Source of the DNA: Candidatus Microthrix parvicella Bio17-1
GTDB lineage: Bacteria; Actinomycetota; Acidimicrobiia; Acidimicrobiales; Microtrichaceae
Direction: 5' to 3'
DNA length: 64,000 bases
NCBI RefSeq assembly: GCF_000299415.1
Contig: NZ_AMPG01000003.1
Location: forward strand, 248,001 to 312,000
Shown here: in pieces, positions 16,401 through 24,500 of the stretch
Layout of the letters: every line of letters begins with the position of its first letter
Position numbering within the stretch: the first letter of the stretch is position 1
The notes under the pieces: model-generated
Database searches by the model: none
The model's input: only the letters and a program-made list of their open reading frames with translations
Told to the model about the DNA's origin: nothing
Made by a program: the position numbers and the translations under genes

Positions 16401-16527
16401 CGGGACCCCCCTTCGGAGGGTGCGAAGCGTAACGCAGGCGAATTTCCATGTCTGGACACGCGTCGGTCACTGGCGCAGCGGCTTCTCGGTGCTGAAGCGG
16501 ACCGGTTGGGCGCTGTACCCGGGGAGG

Positions 16528-18459
16528 TCAGGCGTCGGCTGGGAGGCGGGCGAGCACCCGGTAGGTGTTTCCGCCGTCGTAGCGCTTGAGCGCCGGCGCG
16601 ACGATCTGATCGGCGAGGAGTCCGCCGATCATGAACGGTGCGCCCACGGTCATGCCGACGGTCCGCCTTGCCCGGTCGATGGCGGTGGTGGGCGGCATCC
16701 ACGGCAGGTTCAACTCGGGGGCCGCCCGGTTGACCGCAAACCATGCGCCAAGGGAGAAGTCGACCGGCTGGTGGGCCGGTGCGACCTCCTGATCGAGAAT
16801 CTCGAAGCCCAGGTCGACGAGCGCCTTGCACAGGTTGCCCCGGGGGATCAGGTGTTGATGCTGGGGCTGGAACCAGGGCACCCAGTACTTGCCCAGCACC
16901 CGGCCCAGCACACACTCCGGGTTGGGCACCTCGACCAGCAGGAGCCCGCCGGGGGACAGCACTTCGGCGGCGGCGGCCAACTCGTCGTGTGGTTCGCGGG
17001 TGTGCTCCAGGTAGTGGTGCATGCTGACCGTCTCGTACTGCCCGGCCAGCCCGGCGCTCAGCTCGGGGAAGAGTCCACGGTGGCCGGTGGAGATCCAGCC
17101 CCGCCGGGCAGCGTCGTCGACGCCGTCGGACAGGTCGAGCCCGTCGAAGGTGGTGTCGGTGAGCACTCCGGCGGCGATCAACGGGAAGTGGCCGTGGCCG
17201 GTGCCGACGTCCAGCCAGTTGACGGGTGGGGCATCGATGTGGCGCTTCACCATCTCGACCCGGTCGACATAGGACTTGTCGCTCACCCCGAAGATGAAGT
17301 CGGCGCTGTCGGCGCCGATGCCGTCGTAGAAGTCGCGGTAGTAGTAGTCGAGCCCCTCGATGGTGAGGCGGGGGTTCTGGAATTTGTGATCGCAGGCGTC
17401 GCAGCGGTCGATGTGGAAGGTGCCGGGCTTGTGCTGCAACAGGTCAATGGTGTCGAGTTGCCGAGACAACCCCGCCGACCCGCACCAGGGGCACGTGGTG
17501 CGCGGTGCCTCGACGAAGCGGTCGGTGTCGTTGGCGGCCTCGGCTGCGTAGGCGACACGAACCGCCGGGTCACGACGGCGCTCATCGGCGGGCGACGTGG
17601 AAGCAATTTTGGCGGCCGGTATTTGGGTCAGGGTGCCGACCGCCTCGGCGGGCTCGCCGACCGGCCTCATCAGGCTTTTTGCTCCCAGGTCGCCGGGGGA
17701 CAGTGCCTGGTTGCCGCCGAACACCAGCGCCGGTTGGGCGATGAGGGCGGCCAGCGCCAGCATCGCGGCCTGGGGTGCCGTAACCACCAACGCGGCCAGC
17801 AGCACAAACCTTGCGATGCCCACCGTCTGCACAAAAGTGGTGGCAGCGCCGAAGACGGCGAGGGCCACCTCGGCCCTCCGCGGTGCGGTTGAGGGCGCGG
17901 CGTGCAGGTGCGAGCCGACCACGTGGTGCATGCTGCGGGGCGCATGGCGTTTCAGTTCGAGCGTGGTGTGCACCATCTGCTGGAGACCGACGTTGGTTCC
18001 GGGCGTGAGGCGGGCACGATCGGCGACCTCGGCCCGGGCGCACAACAGGGCAAAGGCGCCTCGGCCCTGGGCCATGGGAGCGCCTTCGAAGCTGCGGGGA
18101 TCGACCATTCGCACCAGGTCGAGGGCCCGAAGGGCCGGAAGATCGCCGGGTACCACGTCCACCACGGCGGCACCGGTGGATTCCAGGTGGGCGACGACCG
18201 CCTGGCGAGTGGCGTCATCGAGCGTGACCCCCTCGGCCACCCAGAACACGTACTCGTCGGTGGAGCGCTGCGGCGCCGCGGCGCCGTCCGGCCCTTCCGT
18301 GGAGGCCGGCGCATAGGCGAGCGCCGGCAGAGCCTTGGCGTGGCGACGAAGCCGCAGCCCGTTGCCGACCACGAGCGCGGCCGTTGCAAGCGCCACAGCC
18401 TGGCCGGCGCGGCCACGATGTTTCGAAGAGCAGAGACGAGACGTTGGCAGGTCGGTCAT
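16528..18459 (-). CDS. membrane-anchored SAM methyltransferase with zinc ribbon
   Basis: 643 residues from ATG 18459, which overlaps the stop of the glycosyltransferase gene by ATGA; the longer frame upstream is antisense noise. The N-terminal half (1-320) is not one I recognise: one hydrophobic segment near 18-36, a soluble part, then two or three membrane segments near 215-275. From about 330 there is a zinc-ribbon pair (CPWCG and CDACDHKFQNP), then a class I methyltransferase with motif I WLDVGTGHGHFP and the later SMHHYLEHTREPHDEL and LSPGGLLLVEVPNP. The order is that of Methyltransf_23-type enzymes that modify sugars or lipid-linked substrates. As last gene of the operon it may methylate the glycolipid product. 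Confidence 0.8.
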   Translation of the reverse strand: MTDLPTSRLCSSKHRGRAGQAVALATAALVVGNGLRLRRHAKALPALAYAPASTEGPDGAAAPQRSTDEYVFWVAEGVTLDDATRQAVVAHLESTGAAVVDVVPGDLPALRALDLVRMVDPRSFEGAPMAQGRGAFALLCARAEVADRARLTPGTNVGLQQMVHTTLELKRHAPRSMHHVVGSHLHAAPSTAPRRAEVALAVFGAATTFVQTVGIARFVLLAALVVTAPQAAMLALAALIAQPALVFGGNQALSPGDLGAKSLMRPVGEPAEAVGTLTQIPAAKIASTSPADERRRDPAVRVAYAAEAANDTDRFVEAPRTTCPWCGSAGLSRQLDTIDLLQHKPGTFHIDRCDACDHKFQNPRLTIEGLDYYYRDFYDGIGADSADFIFGVSDKSYVDRVEMVKRHIDAPPVNWLDVGTGHGHFPLIAAGVLTDTTFDGLDLSDGVDDAARRGWISTGHRGLFPELSAGLAGQYETVSMHHYLEHTREPHDELAAAAEVLSPGGLLLVEVPNPECVLGRVLGKYWVPWFQPQHQHLIPRGNLCKALVDLGFEILDQEVAPAHQPVDFSLGAWFAVNRAAPELNLPWMPPTTAIDRARRTVGMTVGAPFMIGGLLADQIVAPALKRYDGGNTYRVLARLPADA

Positions 18460-19652
18460 AAGAGTGCTTCCAGTCGTTGTGCGGCGGCCGATGCCCCGCC
18501 GGCTTCGGTGAATGATCGTTGCAACCGCTGGGCCGCCTCCCGGTAGGAGGGCTCGGTCAGGATCGTGTCGAGTGCGTCGCCCAGTTGGGCGGCACCGGTG
18601 CGGGCGTAGCGCACCCGGATACCGGCGCCCGCTTGCTCCACCTGGTCGGCGACGATGGGCTGGTCGTCGCGGATGGGTGCCACCACCAGCGGCAGGCCGT
18701 TGGCCAGCGTCTCGCACACCGTGTTGTGTCCGCCGTGCGACACCACCGCATCACAGCGTTCGAGAAGCTCCACCTGTGGTACCCGGGGCACGACCATGAC
18801 GTTGTCGGCCGGGGCGTTCCCGGTGGACCACGCCTCGGGGTTGATCTCGCCAACGACAACACCCTGCAGGTGTGGGCGGGCGCCCAGTGCCTCGGCGGCG
18901 GCGGTGAGAAACCGGGTGCCCGATCCGGCTGAGACCGTGCCGAGCGAGACGAGCACCAGCGGGCGGCCGTCCAGCCACCGCCAGTTGAACTCGTGCGAAC
19001 CGCCGGCGGGGGCAGGCCGGTGGGCGAAGGCCGGGCCCACGCAGGCCAGCGGCGCACCCACGTCGGGGACGGTGCCCATCAGCGCCTCGGTGGTGAATGC
19101 CAGCACCAGGTGCGGCGAGAACCGCAGGTGCACCGGGTCGGCCTCGGCGGCCGGGATACCCACCGACACCTGGAGGTCGACCAGCCGTTCGTCCACCCAG
19201 TGGCGCAGCTTTGGCAACGCTGCGAACGGGTCGATCAGGTCGGCCGAGGTGGTGGCCGACGTGACCCACAACCGGCCGGTGAGACGGCCGACGATGGCTC
19301 CGGCGACCGCCTGCTGGTCGACCACCAGCACGTCGGGGTCGTAGGCCTCGACCGCCTCGGAAACGCCCGGCAGGGTGGCGCGGGCCAGTGGCTCCAGGAA
19401 GTCCTCCCACAAAAACTTCAACGCGGCGGCGCCGCGCAGGCCCTGGGCCCGCTCGGTGATCGCCTGCACCAGATCGGTGGGCAGGTCGTCGGCGGCCGGG
19501 ATGATCGTGGACCCGGCGGGCAGATGGGCGGCGAGGTGGCCCGGATCGCCGCACCAGGCAACCTCGTGGCCGCGGGTGATCAGTTCGGCGCCCACCGCCA
19601 CCGTGGGGTTGGTGTGGCCGGTGAGCGGCGGGACGACGAACAGCACCCGCAT
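18456..19652 (-). CDS. GT1-family (UGT/MGT-like) glycosyltransferase
   Basis: 398 residues from ATG 19652, which shares a base with the preceding TGA (TGATG). The N-terminal acceptor domain starts MRVLFVVPPLTGHTNPTVAVG. The C-terminal donor-nucleotide domain has VLVSLGTVSAGSG and the family signature VVSHGGHNTVCETLANGLP followed by DDQPIVADQVE. This is the fold of macrolide and lipid glycosyltransferases and of rhamnosyltransferase RhlB, using NDP-sugars. In this operon the natural acceptor would be the hydroxyl of the synthase-made acyl chain or lipid. No sugar-nucleotide biosynthesis gene lies beside it, so a common cellular NDP-sugar is likely. Confidence 0.88.
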   Translation of the reverse strand: MRVLFVVPPLTGHTNPTVAVGAELITRGHEVAWCGDPGHLAAHLPAGSTIIPAADDLPTDLVQAITERAQGLRGAAALKFLWEDFLEPLARATLPGVSEAVEAYDPDVLVVDQQAVAGAIVGRLTGRLWVTSATTSADLIDPFAALPKLRHWVDERLVDLQVSVGIPAAEADPVHLRFSPHLVLAFTTEALMGTVPDVGAPLACVGPAFAHRPAPAGGSHEFNWRWLDGRPLVLVSLGTVSAGSGTRFLTAAAEALGARPHLQGVVVGEINPEAWSTGNAPADNVMVVPRVPQVELLERCDAVVSHGGHNTVCETLANGLPLVVAPIRDDQPIVADQVEQAGAGIRVRYARTGAAQLGDALDTILTEPSYREAAQRLQRSFTEAGGASAAAQRLEALL

Positions 19653-20491
19653 CAGGCGCCGCCCGGATTGTCGGGGGGAGCGTCCGAAGTTGGCTTGCCG
19701 GCAGGCGACGCGTCGGTAGGCAGCGCTGCGAGCAACCCGTCGAGCGCCACCCGAACTTCGGCGGTGCGCTCCAACAGCAACGAGTGGGTGGTGTCGGCCA
19801 TCACCTGCAACCGGCAATTGGGCACGCAACGCTCGACGGTGCGGGCCACGTCGAGGATGTCGGACTGCTCGCCGTAGAGGGCCAACACCGGCACCTCCAA
19901 CGCGCCGAGCTGCGCCTCAGTCATCACCGGCACGGCGGCCAGGTCGTCCAGCATCGAGGTTTTGTAGATCAGTGCCTCAGCGTTGCGGGCAAGCCGGTTG
20001 ACCTTGCGGCCACCCTGATCGGACAGCCACTCGCGCACCTGATCGTCGTCCAGGCCGAACGCGGCCAGCGCCAGGCTGCCCGCCATGTGGTCGCCCCAAC
20101 CCTCAACCGCGATGTGGGCCTCGATCAGCAGCACGCCCCGCACCTCGTCTGGGTGGGCCATGGCGTAGGCCATGCCAATGGTGCCGCCGTAGCTGTTCCC
20201 CACCAGTACCACGGGTCGGTCGACGCCGAGCTCGGCCAACAGCGCACGCAGGTCGGCCACCGAGTCGGCCACGGTGTACCCGGTTGGCGGTCGCTCGCTG
20301 CGGCCGTGCCCGCGCTGGTCGTACAGGATCACCTCATGGTCAAGCGCCACCGGGTTGGCCAACGTGTAATAGAAGCTGGACAGGTTGTCCATCACCATGC
20401 CGTGCATCATCACCACGGTGTGGTTGTCGTCCCGGGCGGTGCCGAGGCGCTGCACGTGGAAGCGCACACCGTTGGCGGTGACCTCAGCCAT
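19652..20491 (-). CDS. alpha/beta hydrolase (second of operon pair)
   Basis: 279 residues from ATG 20491, overlapping the preceding hydrolase gene by eight bases. The fold landmarks are VMMHGMVMDNLSS (oxyanion region), YDQRGHGRSERP, the nucleophile elbow VLVGNSYGGTIG, an acidic residue near ALYGEQSD and the catalytic His in ADTTHSLL. It has a Pro-rich C-terminal tail. In the operon it may release, transfer or join the acyl product from the carrier protein. It resembles epoxide-hydrolase and esterase types too, so its reaction cannot be fixed from sequence. Confidence 0.8.
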   Translation of the reverse strand: MAEVTANGVRFHVQRLGTARDDNHTVVMMHGMVMDNLSSFYYTLANPVALDHEVILYDQRGHGRSERPPTGYTVADSVADLRALLAELGVDRPVVLVGNSYGGTIGMAYAMAHPDEVRGVLLIEAHIAVEGWGDHMAGSLALAAFGLDDDQVREWLSDQGGRKVNRLARNAEALIYKTSMLDDLAAVPVMTEAQLGALEVPVLALYGEQSDILDVARTVERCVPNCRLQVMADTTHSLLLERTAEVRVALDGLLAALPTDASPAGKPTSDAPPDNPGGA

Positions 20492-21281
20492 GGGCGTGGT
20501 CCGGTTCGGCTGTGCCCTTGGGGGACGTCGTGGCGGTGGTTGTCGTGGTGATGGCGGGGCCTGAAAGGAACTGGGTGATGGCGTCGGACAAGTCGGCGGT
20601 GGCGTCCAGGTGCAGTGCGTGGCCGCCGTCGAACATCTGCACCGAATTGGTGCCAAGGGCGGCCCGCGCCAGTTCGGCGCCGTCGACAAACGGCGACTGG
20701 CGGCCAAAGGCCATCAAGGTCGGGCAGCGCAGCGAGGCCAGGTCGGCGACGTCCAGCGGTGCCTCGGCGGCCAGGTCGGACCGAAAGGAGGTTTCGGCGA
20801 GGGACAGCTGGTGGTGGCGACGCCGGGCCCGGGGAGTGCCTTTGGACGCAGTGTCGGCCCCGGCCGCTTCGTGGCTCGTGCGCGGCCGTTTCGCCCCGAT
20901 TGGCACGTCGACGCCCACCAGGGCGCTTACCCGGTCGGGCCAGGCGCGGGCGGCCTCGATGGCGATCCACCCGCCCAGGCTGTGGCCCACCAGCGCACAC
21001 GGCCCCAGCCCGGCGGTGACCCGCGCCAGGTCGTCGAGGTGATCGGCCAGGCGGTAGCCCTCGGCGGGCCGCTGTGAGAGCCCGTGGCCGCGCAGGTCGT
21101 ACAGCACCACCGGGTTGAACTTGGCCACTCGCGGAGCGCACGTCATCCACCACGACGCCAACGACCCGGTGAAGGCGCCATGCAACATCACCACCGGCAG
21201 CGCATGGTTGTCGGCGCGGCCCATGCGACGAATGTGAAGCTTTGGTGGATGCTGCAACACGGCGTCGACGGGCGGATTCAT
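20484..21281 (-). CDS. alpha/beta hydrolase (first of operon pair)
   Basis: 265 residues from ATG 21281, overlapping the ACP stop by ATGA. Motifs are VVMLHGAFTGSLASWW, YDLRGHGLSQRP, the nucleophile elbow ALVGHSLGGWI, FGRQSPFVDG (acid residue) and MFDGGHALHLDA (catalytic His). The C-terminus is a Thr-rich tail. It is about as similar to the next hydrolase as two members of the superfamily usually are, so the pair is probably not a very recent duplication. Position right after the free ACP suggests thioesterase or acyltransferase work on ACP-bound chains; this is inference. Confidence 0.8.
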   Translation of the reverse strand: MNPPVDAVLQHPPKLHIRRMGRADNHALPVVMLHGAFTGSLASWWMTCAPRVAKFNPVVLYDLRGHGLSQRPAEGYRLADHLDDLARVTAGLGPCALVGHSLGGWIAIEAARAWPDRVSALVGVDVPIGAKRPRTSHEAAGADTASKGTPRARRRHHQLSLAETSFRSDLAAEAPLDVADLASLRCPTLMAFGRQSPFVDGAELARAALGTNSVQMFDGGHALHLDATADLSDAITQFLSGPAITTTTTATTSPKGTAEPDHAHG

Positions 21282-21589
21282 GAAGCGATACAACCCTCGA
21301 TGAAGGTGGCGACCTGGCCGACGGTCATGGCGATGAGGTCGTCGAGTTCCAGTTCGGCCAGCCAGGCCACAAAGTTCACCCGTTCGCCGAAATGCAGCTG
21401 CAGGGCCTCGGCCAACGCCACGAACTCGATGCTCTCCATTTCGAGATCGCCGGAGAACGAGGTGTCGGCCCCGATGTCGATGTCGGCCACGTACTCCTCG
21501 CCGATCACCTCGCCCACCAGCCGTGCCACCACGTCGATCACCGGGTCGCTTCCGGTTGCCGTGGTCGATGTTGATGTTGGTTGGGTCAT
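21278..21589 (-). CDS. free-standing acyl carrier protein
   Basis: 103 residues from ATG 21589, overlapping the KS-AT-DH-PPTase stop by ATGA. A Thr/Ser-rich leader of about 15 residues precedes the four-helix carrier domain. The phosphopantetheine attachment Ser lies in GDLEMESIEFV, and a hydrophobic helix II/III region (FVAWLAELELDDL) follows. The attachment motif differs from the synthase's own DLSIDSIKRIEI, so the two carriers probably have separate jobs, for example chain extension versus delivery to the glycosyltransferase or hydrolases. Confidence 0.88.
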   Translation of the reverse strand: MTQPTSTSTTATGSDPVIDVVARLVGEVIGEEYVADIDIGADTSFSGDLEMESIEFVALAEALQLHFGERVNFVAWLAELELDDLIAMTVGQVATFIEGCIAS

Positions 21590-24500
21590 GTCGGGCTCCC
21601 GTGGGATCTACTGGGCTGTTCGGAAGGGCGGAGGCGTGGGTGGTCGGCCGCCACGACCGGCTCGGCCGAGGTCCAGGCGACCACATAGGTGTCGGCCTCG
21701 CTGCGGTCGTGCCCCGGCGGGGCAAGGTCGAGCACCTCGAGGTTGACCCACGTGTCGTTCACCCGGATCCGGTCGCCTTGAATTTCGGAGATCAGCCAGT
21801 CTGACGGACGACCCTGCAGGCCGGTGCCGGCCGCCTTGGCCACTGCCTCCTTGGCCGCCCACATGGCGGTGAGGCGCACGTCGTAGGCAGCGCCGTCGGT
21901 GTTGGCGTCGCGGCCGGCGTTGCCCAGGATCGTGCGTTCGCTGTCGGTGAACGCCAGAGCAGAGAAGCCTTCGCCGCGTGGCTTGACCCGTTCGACATCG
22001 ATGCCCACCGGGCCATCGGCGGACAGCTGAGCCACGCCTACGTGGGCGGAGTGGGCGATCGACAGGTGCAGGCCGGTGGCCTGGGCCGGGGCGTTGAGGT
22101 GCGGGGCGCCGGCGTCGTCGTGGCCCACCTGCACCTCCACCGGATACATCGGTGGTGCGCCGAGACCCCACAGGTGTTGGCGCACCGCGTCCTTGGTCAC
22201 GGCCCGACCAAGCAGCCACGAGCGTTGGGCCAGCGGGTTTCGTGCGGTGTAGTCGGTTCGTTCGGCAGCATCGGTGTAGCGACGCACCATCAGCTCGCGG
22301 GATGCAGAATCGGTCCAGCGTTCCAACAGCAGCCACCACCCGCCCGGCCGGTGCTCGGCAACCGTGCGCTCGTCGGGGAAACGCAGGAACGGCCACAGCA
22401 CGTCGTCGGAGTTGAAACGTCGGTCGACCCATGCGGTGATTCGACACCACGGCCCTTCGGCATCGACCAACTCCAGGTCGGCGGACACCGACTGCGGGTT
22501 GACGTCGGTCATCGTCACCGTGCAGCGCATCGGCCCGACGGGTCGTTCACGGAAGTACTCCACCCGTTCGATCGATTGGGGCAGGATGATCACGTCATGG
22601 TCGAGGCGTTCCATGACCCACAAACCCAGCAGCTGACCGGCCGAATCCAACATGGCGCCGGTGCGCTCCAGCACTGCGATGTCACCGGAGATGGATGAGG
22701 TGGTGAGGCCTGTGAGCGCGGTGATGCCCTGATACGCAGGACCGTGGAACATCATTCGGCGCTGGTAGACGTCGTCAACGGAGATGCCGGGGGCCACGGG
22801 CTCGCCCGCGGGCACGTTGGCCGGGCCGGTGGGGCTTGGAGCCGGATAGTCGACGGCCAGGTGTACCGTGCCGCGGGCGTAACCCTCCAGGGTGATCTTC
22901 ACCTCACCGTCGACGAGATCACCGACGGTGACCGACAGGTCGGTGGAGGGCGCCGCGGTGAGCCAACGCAGTGCCCGCACCCCGCTGACGGCGGTGGCGA
23001 CGTGGCCGGGGAACCGATCGAGGGCGATGTCGCGCATCAACTCGATCATCTCGGTCATCGGCACGACCGGGAACTGCTCCTCGACGGCCGAGCCAACGCC
23101 GATGTCGGGCTGGCGGTAGAAGCAGTGGTCGAGGAGCCACGGCATGGTCTGCAAGGAAACCTCGATGGTTCCGTCAACCTGCCGGTCGGCGGTGGGGCGC
23201 GTGCGGGTGGGTGTGGCTGCGTTGAATGCATCGAGCACCTCTTGGGATGCCCGGGTGGACTCGTCGGTGAGCGCCTGCATGTGGGCCATGATGGGGTCGT
23301 CGCTCCTGGCGCTGCCGACGGCCGTCTCGCCTTGGGGGGCGGGACCCGGGGTGCGTGCGGCACCGAGGTCGGCACGGACCGTATTGACCAGCGCCTGCGG
23401 CAGCCGTACCAGCGGTGCTCCGAGCGAGAGCAGCGGTCCGGCGAGCTCGTCGCCGGCCTGCACATCGGCGGGGACGGGAGCGGGTAAGGCGTCGGCGGGG
23501 AACCCCAGCAGCGCCAGGTCGACCCCGGCACCCTCTGCCCACAGCGAGGCGGTCAACCGAACCAGTTGTTCCAACCCCGGCCGCTTTTCGGATGCGGCGC
23601 TGACGGCGACGTGGTCACGGCCCTTCAACGTGTCATCGACGAACGACGGCAGCGAGCCCACCCCCAACTGCACAAACACCCGCGCCCCGGCGTCGTACAA
23701 CGCGTCGATGAGCTCCCGAAACCGCACCGTCTCGGTGAGATGGGTGGTGGCCAGGCGCTTCACCGCGGCCGGGTCGGTGGGATAGCGGTCGACCGAGGTG
23801 GCCGACCACAGGGCCACGTTGGGTGTGGCCACCTCCATGTGATCGAGGTGTCGGCTGATCTGGCCAAGGTAGGGCTCAAATGCGGGGGAGTGGAACCCGC
23901 TGGTAAACGGCAGCACCTGGGCCATCACCCGATGGGACTTCGCCCGTTCGACCACCTGGGCCACGTTCGGCGCCGGCCCACACAGGATGGACTGGTGAGG
24001 GCAGTTGTCGTGGCTCAGGGCGACGGCGCCGAGATGCTCGGCCAACTCCATGGCCTGGTCGGCACCACACCCCAGCGCGACAAACTGCACGCCGGGCACG
24101 TCCAGGTCGGCCGGGTCGATCTCTCCCAGCAGCCGTTCCAACTCGTCGGGGGGGATCAGACCGGAGGTGGCCATGGCGGTCCATTCGCCAACCGAGTGGC
24201 CCGCCATGTGGTCGCATGGGGCGGCGAGCCGGCCCATCACGTCGGTGAGGAAGCGGCCCAGGTGCACGATGGCGGCGCCCTGAAAGCCAAGCGCCCCCTC
24301 GTCGTTGTCGTTGGCTCCGGTGTCGCTGCCGTTGGTGTTGGTGTCGCTGTCGCTGCCGCTGACGTGGAGATCGGGGAGTGTGAGGTCGAGGTGTTGGGCA
24401 ACGTCGGCCACCTGGGGCGCAAACGTGGGCTCGACACCGGGATACATCCACACGGTGGAGCCGCCGCCATCGATCAGGCCGTCATGGGTCACCCAGACAT

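Noticed and set aside
15255-16589. 444-residue plus-strand open frame
   Set aside because: Shadow of the patatin gene.
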